DNA of 64,000 bases from an uncultured Roseburia sp. (lineage in GTDB: Bacteria > Bacillota > Clostridia > Lachnospirales > Lachnospiraceae): contig CAKQXQ010000007.1 in NCBI GenBank assembly GCA_934292805.1, positions 12,029 through 76,028 on the forward strand, written 5' to 3'. A program made the translations under genes and the position numbers. Of the stretch, positions 52,173-61,008 are shown piece by piece. How positions within the stretch are numbered: the first letter of the stretch is position 1; each line of letters begins with the position of its first letter. The notes beneath the pieces are model-generated. The model worked only from the letters and a program-made list of their open reading frames with translations. It had not been told where the DNA came from and did not search any database.

Positions 52173-53051
52173 ATGAGGAACAGAAAAAAACAGGCAAAAT
52201 ATTTTTATATGTTTATATCTCCGTGGCTAATCGGTTTTTTCTTACTGACGGTGATACCGTTAGGTTATTCAATCTATTTGTCACTTACGAAATATACCGG
52301 ATATAAGGCACCAAAATTTATAGGATTCCAGAATTATCTGGATATGTTTTTTCATGATACACTTTTCTGGGACAGTCTGGCAAACTCCTTTAAGTATGCG
52401 GTTCTGGCAGTTCCGACAAGTCTGATACTGGCATTGCTGATAGCCGTTTTATTGTCCAGAGAGTCTAAGGCAAGTAATTTCTTTCAGATCGTTTTCTTCT
52501 TTCCATCTATTGCAACCGGAGCAGCAGTTTTTACCGTTGCAAGATATCTTTTAAGAGGAGAAGGAGGGCTGATCAATTATATACTGTCACTTTTTGGCAT
52601 AAAGGGTCCTTATTGGCTGACAGATGCAAAATGGGCAATGACATCACTGATTCTTGTTAATTTACTGTTTTGTGGTCAGCAAATGTTGATTTTCCTGGCA
52701 GGAATAAAACAGATACCTGTTTCTTATTATGAAGCAGCGAAGATTGATGGGGCAAATGATGTTTCCTGTTTCTTTCGGATCACACTTCCGTTGATTTCAA
52801 ACGTATTTGTATTCAATCTTATCATGGGAATCATCAGTGCACTTCAGGTTTACGTACAGCCACTGATTATGACAGGCGGAGGACCATTAAAGAAGACATA
52901 TATGTATGGAATGTACATCTATGACAGTGGCTTCAGTTTTGGAAGGTTCGGTTATGCAGCTGCATTGGCATGGGTAATGTATCTTATTATTTTATTTATC
53001 AGTAAAGTCATCCTTGGGTCAATGGAAAAAATCATGAATTATGAGGAATAG
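52173..53051 (+). CDS. ABC sugar transporter permease (MalF type)
   Basis: 292 residues, AGGGGG ahead of the ATG. Six membrane segments, EAA loop YYEAAKIDGANDVSCFFRIT, LPL. Followed by the second permease 9 bp later. Confidence 0.92.
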   Translation: MRNRKKQAKYFYMFISPWLIGFFLLTVIPLGYSIYLSLTKYTGYKAPKFIGFQNYLDMFFHDTLFWDSLANSFKYAVLAVPTSLILALLIAVLLSRESKASNFFQIVFFFPSIATGAAVFTVARYLLRGEGGLINYILSLFGIKGPYWLTDAKWAMTSLILVNLLFCGQQMLIFLAGIKQIPVSYYEAAKIDGANDVSCFFRITLPLISNVFVFNLIMGIISALQVYVQPLIMTGGGPLKKTYMYGMYIYDSGFSFGRFGYAAALAWVMYLIILFISKVILGSMEKIMNYEE

Positions 53052-53060
53052 GAGTGGCAT

Positions 53061-53903
53061 ATGAAAAAACAGTTCAAAATAGCAATATGGTTTATAATAT
53101 GTTTATTAGTTGGCGTTGTATTTATGCTGCCATTCATATGGATGACAGCAACATCATTAATGGGTGTGGAACAGATTGTAAAATATCCGCCGGAACTCAT
53201 TCCTTCACCAGCTACTTTACGATCATTTACATATGTGTTAAAAAACACAGACTTCTTTCTATATTTTAAAAATAGTAGTATAATTACAATATTAAATATC
53301 GTGGGAACGTTAGTAAGTACAACACTTGTCGCATATGGATTTGCAAAGTACGATGCAAAGTTAAAGGGATTCTGGTTTACAATCTTAATGTCAACAATGA
53401 TGATTCCTTATTTTGTAACCATTATTCCATTATATAACATCTACGCGAAGATGAAACTGATCAACACAATCGTTCCACTGGTTCTGCCAAATATGCTGGC
53501 AGCAAGTGGATTCAGTGTATTTCTTCTTAATCAGTTTTTTAAAACGTTTCCAAACGAAATAGAGGATGCGGCAAGAATTGATGGCTGTAGTGAGATGGGA
53601 ATACTGTTTAAAATGGTATTGCCGAATTCCAAAGCGGTTTTATTTGTTGTTGGAATTTTCATGTTTGTATGGACATGGAATGACTACTTTGGACCATCTA
53701 TCTTCCTGAGTGATCAGAAGAAATATACATTATCTGTAGGACTGGTATTCTTGAGTTCTTCACTGAACGGATATCAGGATGCATTAGATCAGGGACCGGT
53801 AATGGCAATGGCATTGTTAACGGTACTTCCTATTATTATTTTATATGTATTTTTCCAGAGATATTTCATTCAGGGAATTATCAGCAGCGGTTTAAAAGGA
53901 TAA
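53061..53903 (+). CDS. ABC sugar transporter permease (MalG type)
   Basis: 280 residues; six membrane segments, EAA-like loop IEDAARIDGCSEMGILFKMV, LPN, and terminal FIQGIISSGLKG. As at the GH31 locus, no ATPase gene is present. Confidence 0.92.
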   Translation: MKKQFKIAIWFIICLLVGVVFMLPFIWMTATSLMGVEQIVKYPPELIPSPATLRSFTYVLKNTDFFLYFKNSSIITILNIVGTLVSTTLVAYGFAKYDAKLKGFWFTILMSTMMIPYFVTIIPLYNIYAKMKLINTIVPLVLPNMLAASGFSVFLLNQFFKTFPNEIEDAARIDGCSEMGILFKMVLPNSKAVLFVVGIFMFVWTWNDYFGPSIFLSDQKKYTLSVGLVFLSSSLNGYQDALDQGPVMAMALLTVLPIIILYVFFQRYFIQGIISSGLKG

Positions 53904-53931
53904 AAAGGAAGTAAACAGGAAAAGGTGCGAT

Positions 53932-54936
53932 ATGGAGAAAAAGGTTACAATTGTTGAGCTGGCAGAAATGGCGGGGGTTTCTACAGCTACGGTGTCCAGA
54001 ATTATTAATAATACTGGAAAAGTGAATGAAGACACAAAAAAGAAAGTATTGGAATTAATTGAGAAATACAATTACAAACCGAATATGATTGCAAAGTCCT
54101 TAAAGATGAATAAATCCAATATGGTCGGTTTTATTGTTCCGCATATTAACAGTCCATATTATGCACAGATTTTCTATGAGACAGAGCTTATTGCAAGGGA
54201 AAAGGGTTATACATTAATGTTGTGTAATTCGGAATCTAACACGCAATTGGAGAGCGAGATTTTAAATGCATTTATAGCAACGCAGGTCAGAGCGATCGTA
54301 TTTATGGGAGGTCGATTAGATGATTCATTATGTGATCCGAAATTCCTGCGTGAGATTGAAAATGTGAATAAAAGTATTCCGGTAATTTCCTGTGTAGATG
54401 TACCTGGTCTGGAGTGTACACATATTTTTCAGGAAGAAGAGGAAAGTACAGATCAGCTTATCCGATACATGTCGGAAAAAGGATATCAGGATATTCTTCT
54501 GCTGGGAGGATATTCACATGTAAGAACCACGAGTGTGAGAAGAAATAAGATTATTAAATATGCAGAAAAATATGGTTTAAATATCCGTGATGAAATTATT
54601 GACTGTGATTATTCCGCAGATGGTGGAAATATAGCAATGAAGGAACTGATACAAAAAGGTGATTTGCCGCAGGCCATCATTTGTATTAATGATCTGGTCG
54701 CAATGGGGGCATTGAATGAATTGTATGAAAACAATCTCAGAGTTCCGGAGGATGTTGCAATCATAGGCTACGATAACCTGGCAACGTCAGAATTTATATA
54801 TCCGGGAATCACAACGATTGGATGCAATTATAAAGAGTATTCGAAAGCGATTGTCAAAGCAATAGAGGATATTGAAACCAATACGATAAACAATGTAAAA
54901 ATTCCGACAGAACTGGTAGTTCGAGGAACAACGTAG
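53932..54936 (+). CDS. LacI family regulator of the galactoside locus
   Basis: 334 residues. Helix-turn-helix VTIVELAEMAGVSTATVSRI, INNTGKVNEDTKKKV, hinge IAKSLKMNKSNMVG; sensor domain FIVPHINSPYYAQIF, ICINDLVAMGALNEL, IIGYDNLATSEFIYPGITT. Probably acts at GTAAACGTTTAC upstream of the operon. Lies 28 bp after the permease gene and 21 bp before the next. Confidence 0.92.
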   Translation: MEKKVTIVELAEMAGVSTATVSRIINNTGKVNEDTKKKVLELIEKYNYKPNMIAKSLKMNKSNMVGFIVPHINSPYYAQIFYETELIAREKGYTLMLCNSESNTQLESEILNAFIATQVRAIVFMGGRLDDSLCDPKFLREIENVNKSIPVISCVDVPGLECTHIFQEEEESTDQLIRYMSEKGYQDILLLGGYSHVRTTSVRRNKIIKYAEKYGLNIRDEIIDCDYSADGGNIAMKELIQKGDLPQAIICINDLVAMGALNELYENNLRVPEDVAIIGYDNLATSEFIYPGITTIGCNYKEYSKAIVKAIEDIETNTINNVKIPTELVVRGTT

Positions 54937-54957
54937 GCTTATAGGAGAAGAGATATT

Positions 54958-56460
54958 TTGAAAAAAGAACAGAAACATTCAATTGATTTCTTTGGTAATG
55001 GAAAGCCATATATTGTATTGGCAGCGGAAGCACATAATTCAGCCAGCAGTTCAGCAGAATATATGAAAAATGTCTGGGAGAAAGCAGATATTTTGAATTG
55101 TAATACGATTCTGGCACCTGTTTATTGGGAAAAGTTCGAACCGGAGGAGAGAAAATTTTCTTATGAACTGATCGAACAATTGATTTGCGGGGCACGCGAA
55201 CACGGAAAGAAATTGATCCTATTATGGTTTGGAAGCTGGAAAAATGGTCTTTCGACATATGCACCGGCATGGATCAAGACGGATACTGTCAGGTTTCCAA
55301 GAGTTACAGATTGTAATGGAACAAAGCTTAGAATATTGAGTATGTTTGAGAGTGATATTTTTGAGGTTGAAAAAAACGCTTTTGAACATTTTATGGGTTA
55401 TCTGAAAGAATTTGATGCCAAAGAACGGACGGTGATTGCTGTTCAGGTTGAAAATGAAGTTGGGGTGCTGGGGGCAGCAAGAGATTTTTCACAAGGTGCA
55501 CAGGAGGCTTTTAAAGAAGCTGTTCCGGAAGAGATAAGCAGTGGCAGGAAAAGCTGGAATGAAATTTTCGGGACAAATGCCGGAGAAGCATTTATGTGCT
55601 ACCATTATGCAGATTATATGAGCAGACTGGCACAGACTGGCAAGGAAATCTATCATCTTCCGATGTTTACGAATGTGTGGCTCAAAGATAAAAATCAGAA
55701 ACCTGGAGAATATCCTTGTGGCGGACCGGGACCTGAAATGCTGGATCTGTGGAAGAAAGCAGCACCATGTCTGGATTTTATAGCACCGGATATCTATTCT
55801 TTTGATTTTGAAAAAATAGCAGAATTATATAACAGAGAAGACAATCTGTTTTTTGTTCCGGAAACAAGGAGAGATAAGTGGGCACCGGCCAATTTATATA
55901 ATGCAATTGGTAAGTACCAGGCATATGGTTATTCTCCGTTCGGGGCAGAAAGCATAGGAGAAAATAAATCATTTATTACCCAGATTGATCATACAGACAG
56001 CAACGACAAAAATGTTTCAAGTGAAAAAATTCTTGACTACTTAGCAGAAAGTTATAAATTAATAGGAAATATGATGCCGGTTCTTACTAAATATTATGGA
56101 ACGGATGATATGACAGGATTTACGCAGCATCAGGGAGAAATGACACGAATCATTTGTCTGGATGAGTATCGGATCCGGTTGTATTTTTATCACAGGATTG
56201 ATGATGACGAAGAATATATACCGGCTGCCGGAATTATTCTAAAAGAAGCTGATAGCAAATTGTTGTTTGCAGGATATGGTTATCGTGCGGAAGTCGAGAA
56301 AATTGACAGTGAAAAGCAACTGGATTATCTTTCCTTAGAAAAAGGAACATTTAATGAAAATGCTGACTGGATAAAGTTGTTGGATTGTAACGGGGATGAG
56401 CAGAACATCCGCATGGAAGAAAAACCGACTATACTTAGAGCCTGGTATTATGAGTATTAG
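54958..56460 (+). CDS. GH35-related glycosidase (DUF5597-type)
   Basis: 500 residues from TTG 54958, with GGAGAAGAG upstream. Barrel motifs follow GH35 logic: FFGNGKPYIVLAAEAHNSAS, NTILAPVYWEKFEPEERKFS, LILLWFGSWKNG, and an acid/base candidate Glu167 in VQVENEVG. The C-terminal 150 residues (about 350-500, YKLIGNMMPVL … MTRIICLDEY) match the DUF5597-like beta domain. Probably a cytoplasmic beta-galactosidase complementing the GH35 enzyme; exact linkage unknown. Confidence 0.8.
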   Translation: MKKEQKHSIDFFGNGKPYIVLAAEAHNSASSSAEYMKNVWEKADILNCNTILAPVYWEKFEPEERKFSYELIEQLICGAREHGKKLILLWFGSWKNGLSTYAPAWIKTDTVRFPRVTDCNGTKLRILSMFESDIFEVEKNAFEHFMGYLKEFDAKERTVIAVQVENEVGVLGAARDFSQGAQEAFKEAVPEEISSGRKSWNEIFGTNAGEAFMCYHYADYMSRLAQTGKEIYHLPMFTNVWLKDKNQKPGEYPCGGPGPEMLDLWKKAAPCLDFIAPDIYSFDFEKIAELYNREDNLFFVPETRRDKWAPANLYNAIGKYQAYGYSPFGAESIGENKSFITQIDHTDSNDKNVSSEKILDYLAESYKLIGNMMPVLTKYYGTDDMTGFTQHQGEMTRIICLDEYRIRLYFYHRIDDDEEYIPAAGIILKEADSKLLFAGYGYRAEVEKIDSEKQLDYLSLEKGTFNENADWIKLLDCNGDEQNIRMEEKPTILRAWYYEY

Positions 56461-56461
56461 A

Positions 56462-56517
56462 AGAAAGAATCAATATGTCAGGTGAAATAGTAACGGATAT
56501 GTTGATTCTTTTTTTAC
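56462..56517 (+). terminator. Terminator of the galactoside operon
   Basis: AAAGAATCAATAT … ATATGTTGATTCTT then seven T. Confidence 0.85.
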
Positions 56518-56608
56518 GTAAAACTAAAAATTCAGAATATTTTACGATTGTTAATAAAATAACATTCTTACGCAAAAAAATTGCGAAAAAAATGAAATTA
56601 TTCTATCA

Positions 56609-56636
56609 TTGACAATACAATTATATCTGGTAGACT
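56609..56636 (+). promoter_or_regulatory. Promoter of the MFS-hydrolase pair
   Basis: TTGACA (56609-56614), 16 bp, TAGACT (56631-56636). Confidence 0.55.
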
Positions 56637-56675
56637 GGTATATGTACTATATAATTTATTGAGGGGGAAATTATA

Positions 56676-58061
56676 ATGACACTCGAAAAAAGAAAAGAAA
56701 AAGAACAAAAAGAACTAACCAGGCTGCGAAAGATTAATCAAAAGCCGGAAACTGCGAAGTACATCAAATGGGTATTCATACTCGTAATACTTGTACATGT
56801 TATTGATGAGATTGCTTCGAACTGTGCAGCTTATGTACAGTCCTCTGTCGTTAATGACTTCTTTGTTGTCGGACAGGGCATGACCTATGAGAATGGTCTG
56901 GCTGTGCTGGCTTCCTTTAGTGGTGTAACACTTCTGCTTCAGCTTGTGGCACCATTCTACAAATCACTGGCAGACAGATTCGGCCGAAAACCTTTCCTTG
57001 TGATCAACACTTATGGTATGGCGCTTGGATTAGGCTTATGCTTCGTGTCTAAGTCTTTTGGTTCCTATATTATCGGAACAATGATCACTACATTTTTCAT
57101 TGCACATGATATGCAGGTTGTTTATATTCTTGAAGTTGCTCCTGCAGATAAGAGAACACGTTTCTATGGTATCACGAAATGTATCGGTACTCTGGGACTG
57201 GCACTTGTGCCACTGTTTCGAGGAATCTTTATGGGCGACGATCCGACAAAGTGGCGTATGGTATTCTTCGTACCGGTACTGATCGCAATCGCAATTGCAA
57301 CACTCTGTCTGTTAACTGCCAGAGAGACAAAAGTATATCTTGCAGAAAGAATCAGTGTTCTGGAACGTCCGCTGGAAGAGAGACTTGCTGAAAAAGAAGC
57401 TGCAAAAGAGCAGAAGAAATCCGCCAACAAGGTTGGAATGTGGGCTACCATCAAACTGCTCCTTAAGCATAAGGATCTGCGTTGGTTAGTACTTTGTGCG
57501 AACTTATATATGTTCTCTACTATGGCGATGACAGGTTATTATGAATCAATCATGACAACAAACGGAATGGCTACAGAAGAAGTTACAAAAGCACTGTTCG
57601 CATTCCCATTCATGTTTGCGGCATTGTTACTGCTTTGTGGTTTCATGGGAGACAGTCTTGGAAGAAAGAAAACAGCAGTTATCATGGGTTCAACTTCCAT
57701 CATTGCATTTATGCTCTTTGCATTAGGATGCAAAAATGGCTGGGGTGCAATTCCGGTAGGTCTTCTTTATGGTCTTTACCTTGGTTCTTATTATCAGGTT
57801 GGAGATTATATGTGGATCATGGCTGCAGAGAAGGCACCAACGGAAAACAGAGCATCTTCAACAGCTGCGATCACCTTGTTATCTTATGTAGGTCTGTTTA
57901 CAGGATTAATCCTTCTGACAGTTATGCTGGCTGGTGGCATGGCTATTACAACAGCATGTCTCATCGTCACAATGCCGACATTGATCACATCTATGATTCT
58001 TCTGATGACAAAGGTGAAAGAAACAAAAGGTACAGATTTGGAAAGTGTAGGAAGAGAATAA
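56676..58061 (+). CDS. MFS transporter
   Basis: 461 residues with 12 predicted membrane helices split by a charged central loop (about 225-255, ERPLEERLAEKEAAKEQKKS). Loop 2-3 motif LADRFGRKPF and the repeated GDSLGRKK in the second half are the MFS signatures; APADKRTRFYG and APTENRASST are the paired loop motifs. A basic, Lys/Glu-rich cytoplasmic N-terminus of about 35 residues precedes helix 1. Substrate unknown; the hydrolase gene begins 1 bp after its stop, suggesting import of an ester or glycoside. Confidence 0.9.
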   Translation: MTLEKRKEKEQKELTRLRKINQKPETAKYIKWVFILVILVHVIDEIASNCAAYVQSSVVNDFFVVGQGMTYENGLAVLASFSGVTLLLQLVAPFYKSLADRFGRKPFLVINTYGMALGLGLCFVSKSFGSYIIGTMITTFFIAHDMQVVYILEVAPADKRTRFYGITKCIGTLGLALVPLFRGIFMGDDPTKWRMVFFVPVLIAIAIATLCLLTARETKVYLAERISVLERPLEERLAEKEAAKEQKKSANKVGMWATIKLLLKHKDLRWLVLCANLYMFSTMAMTGYYESIMTTNGMATEEVTKALFAFPFMFAALLLLCGFMGDSLGRKKTAVIMGSTSIIAFMLFALGCKNGWGAIPVGLLYGLYLGSYYQVGDYMWIMAAEKAPTENRASSTAAITLLSYVGLFTGLILLTVMLAGGMAITTACLIVTMPTLITSMILLMTKVKETKGTDLESVGRE

Positions 58062-58062
58062 A

Positions 58063-58962
58063 ATGCGTCCGGACTTATTACTCCGTTATTTGAGAAAGAA
58101 ACAGATCAAAGATAATAAGAAACGTTTTGAACAAAAGCATCTGCAGTTTTCTGTAGATAGCTTATATGACTTAAACTATATGGGAGATTCCAATCCTGAT
58201 CACAATCTGGATATACATAGTCCACAGAATGCAACCGGTGAACTGCCGGTTCTTCTGGTGATCCATGGGGGTGGTTATACCCAGTGTGAAAAATTTATTA
58301 ATGACGCATACAGTAAAGTTTTTGCAGAGAAAGGGTATCGTGTCGTTAATATGAATTATTCACTTCAGCCGGAAGCTGATTTTATCGAAGTAATGCGTGA
58401 GATTTTTGCGGCACTTCACTGGATTGAGGCAAACGCAAAAAAGTATGGCTTTGACTGTTCCCGCTTATTTGTAACAGGTGACAGTGCGGGTGGTCATTAT
58501 GCAATGCTGGTGGCTGCAATTCAAAAGAGTGTGCAGCTGCAGGAGTATTATCAGATACGTCCGGTTGATTCCGGGATCCGTGGGGTGGTCGCCAATTGCC
58601 CTATGACAGAATTGTATACAGCGAAAGATGGCAAAGATATGACAAGCCGTTTCCTTCGTAAATATGTCCTTAAAGATCATGTAAACGATGAGACATATAT
58701 AAAGAACATATCCATCCCATATTTGCTGGATAAAACGGATTTATCCGGCATTATGATCATTGCATCTAAGACAGATCCGTTGCTTTACGAAGAAGACTGC
58801 AGGCTTCATAAGATCCTTGTTGATGCAGGGGTTTCACACGTATACAAAGAGTATGTCGGAAGAGAGCATGTATTAGGCCATGTATTTAATGTATTAGATC
58901 CTGAGTGGGAAGAGTCGCAGGAAGCATGTCAGGATATGTGTGATTATTTTTCAAAGTGCTGA
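58063..58962 (+). CDS. Alpha/beta hydrolase (esterase/lipase, HSL-like)
   Basis: 299 residues. Oxyanion motif VIHGGGYTQC, nucleophile Ser in VTGDSAGGHYAML, acid region ASKTDPLLYEED and His in GREHVLGH. Resembles hormone-sensitive-lipase family acetyl esterases. No signal peptide, so it acts in the cytoplasm, probably on a compound imported by the MFS protein encoded just upstream. Confidence 0.9.
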   Translation: MRPDLLLRYLRKKQIKDNKKRFEQKHLQFSVDSLYDLNYMGDSNPDHNLDIHSPQNATGELPVLLVIHGGGYTQCEKFINDAYSKVFAEKGYRVVNMNYSLQPEADFIEVMREIFAALHWIEANAKKYGFDCSRLFVTGDSAGGHYAMLVAAIQKSVQLQEYYQIRPVDSGIRGVVANCPMTELYTAKDGKDMTSRFLRKYVLKDHVNDETYIKNISIPYLLDKTDLSGIMIIASKTDPLLYEEDCRLHKILVDAGVSHVYKEYVGREHVLGHVFNVLDPEWEESQEACQDMCDYFSKC

Positions 58963-58984
58963 GTTTCAATTCCTGAAAGAAAAT

Positions 58985-59027
58985 ACAAGAACCGGGTGCC
59001 TAAAAAACACCCGGTTCTTGTTGTTTC
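58985..59027 (+). terminator. Bidirectional terminator after the hydrolase
   Basis: CAAGAACCGGGTG (58986-58998) pairs with CACCCGGTTCTTG (59008-59020), T-rich beyond. Confidence 0.92.
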
Positions 59028-59037
59028 AATCAGAATC

Positions 59038-60843
59038 CTACTCTATATACGTGTAATAAGCCGGCAGATATTTTTCAATCAGATCAAATGGTGCAGGTCC
59101 GATAGAGAGTACTGCCTGGTGGAAAGATTTGTCATTATAATTATTAATATTAAGAAGCTTTGTTTCGGTTTTCAATTCTTCGAATTCCAGAAAGCCGATA
59201 TAATACTTCAGATAATGGGTCGGTTCTTCTACAATAAGTTCAAAAATATTTTCAATTGCCTCATCATTGTTGATTCCATAATTGCTCCAGAACTTTCGGG
59301 TATCCTCCAGTGTCCATCCATCGTAATGGATACCGATATCTGTGGACGCATAAAGGCTTAAGGTGGCATCCTGATTCAATTCCATTAAAGTTGCGACATC
59401 TTCATTCAAAGTGGCATAATGGTAAGAATGAAGCTCTGCATAAGTCGCCCATCCTTCCACATAACCGGAATAATTAAGCAGTGAGCGTACCGGCTGGATA
59501 CCGGACTGATACGTCATAACCGTCTGATACAGATGTCCCGGGAATCCCTCATGGGCAAGCGTAGTAAAATAAGAAATGTCAGTGGTGTCCGTTGTTTCGT
59601 TTATGTAGATGGAATTGTTGGAATAATCATCAATCGGCGTGACTACATAATAGGCGGGAGCCAGATAGTCAGCTACACAGTCGTCAATATAACTGACTGT
59701 AAAATTCGTATCAGGTGGAGCAGGAAAATCAGCAAGCATGGCTTCTTTTAAACGATTCAGTGTTGTTGTCGGATCAGTAGGGATTAGGGAGGCTTCGCTT
59801 GTAAGATCCCAGAGCTCAGGATTCTCGGTGGTAAGATCGGATGATTCCTGCAATACCCTGACCCGCTCGTTTGAGATCATGGTTTCGAGTTCCTTGACCG
59901 TTTTGGAAGAACCGGTGTTGTAAGCCAGCAGATATTCGTAATAAGTTTTTCCTTCCGGGAAATAACAAAGACCATTTTCATTACTTCCGGAACCGGCAAG
60001 CGTCTTTAAGGCAGCTGCAAGATTTTTGTAAGCAGGGATAATATATTCGGAAACCATTTGCTCATTTTGCAGCTTATAACTGTCCCGCTTGGCGAGGGAA
60101 AGTGTATCTAATTTGTCAATCTTGTTGTTAAAAGTTTCTTTGAGATAATGGTTTTCTTCATCGGCAATAAAGGAATTACACTGATCAATGATCGTATTGC
60201 AGGAGTAATCTGCCATAAAAAGACCGGCATCGGCTTTCTGCTGCTCAAATGCAATAACCTGCTCAAAATAATCTCCGGTTAATGCGATCAAAGCCAGATA
60301 ATCTTTGACATCCTGCTCATTATTGAACTTATATTCTTCATACAGGATCGGAAGCTGCGACTGGATGCCTGTGGATGGACGAAGCGGCTCATCATAAAGA
60401 TACAGATCAGACATATCGAGCTGAAGCTTCATATACGACTTTAAAATGTCGAGAGTCAGCTGCTGGTTTAATGTCCGTTCGGGATAGTCGAAGGCATCAA
60501 GTCCTGCCAGATAATTTTCCAGCCTTGCATTACTGTCGGCAGCGGCAGTTTCGGAAATATTGCCGAGAGAGATCGGGTAATCCGTAATACCGTAATCTTT
60601 TGGATTAGATAATGTAAAGTGAAGATTAATGGTGTTTTCGGTTACTTCTGCGACAAAAATATCATTCAAAAAATCGTCAAATGCAGCAACTGTTTCCGGG
60701 TTCTCTGTCGAGATCTCCTGCATGTAAGTAATCGAGTCGAAGTAGATGCAGCCGGCAAAAAGAGAAGCTGCAAGGAGACAACAGGCAGAGGCAGACAGGA
60801 TTCGTTTTTTCATAAAAAATTTAGAATATCTATTTTGTTTCAA
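59038..60843 (-). CDS. DUF885 family lipoprotein, predicted zinc carboxypeptidase
   Basis: 601 residues from TTG 60843, chosen because GTGAGGT is 9 bp upstream; ATG 60813 has no such site. Signal and lipobox LFAGC (lipid Cys about 32). DUF885 zinc motif TTLAHEGFPGHLYQT with a downstream Glu in GYVEGWATYAE. Family members are metallopeptidases resembling gluzincins. Outer-face location fits peptide trimming. Its start lies under the promoter of the divergent gene. Confidence 0.9.
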   Translation of the reverse strand: MKQNRYSKFFMKKRILSASACCLLAASLFAGCIYFDSITYMQEISTENPETVAAFDDFLNDIFVAEVTENTINLHFTLSNPKDYGITDYPISLGNISETAAADSNARLENYLAGLDAFDYPERTLNQQLTLDILKSYMKLQLDMSDLYLYDEPLRPSTGIQSQLPILYEEYKFNNEQDVKDYLALIALTGDYFEQVIAFEQQKADAGLFMADYSCNTIIDQCNSFIADEENHYLKETFNNKIDKLDTLSLAKRDSYKLQNEQMVSEYIIPAYKNLAAALKTLAGSGSNENGLCYFPEGKTYYEYLLAYNTGSSKTVKELETMISNERVRVLQESSDLTTENPELWDLTSEASLIPTDPTTTLNRLKEAMLADFPAPPDTNFTVSYIDDCVADYLAPAYYVVTPIDDYSNNSIYINETTDTTDISYFTTLAHEGFPGHLYQTVMTYQSGIQPVRSLLNYSGYVEGWATYAELHSYHYATLNEDVATLMELNQDATLSLYASTDIGIHYDGWTLEDTRKFWSNYGINNDEAIENIFELIVEEPTHYLKYYIGFLEFEELKTETKLLNINNYNDKSFHQAVLSIGPAPFDLIEKYLPAYYTYIE

Positions 60844-60845
60844 TC

Positions 60846-60874
60846 TTGAATTACCTCACTTCATATGCTAGAAT
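60846..60874 (+). promoter_or_regulatory. Promoter of the large secreted-protein gene
   Basis: TTGAAT (60846-60851), 17 bp, TAGAAT (60869-60874). Confidence 0.55.
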
Positions 60875-61008
60875 AAAAGCCTAATTCTATTATATCTAAT
60901 TAACACATCATATGTAAAGGTTTCTCTGAATATGAGAAGAGAGGATGTTCCCAAATTAAGAAAAAAATAAATAAAAAGAGCATTTTAAGAGGCGTAATCT
61001 TAGCATGT

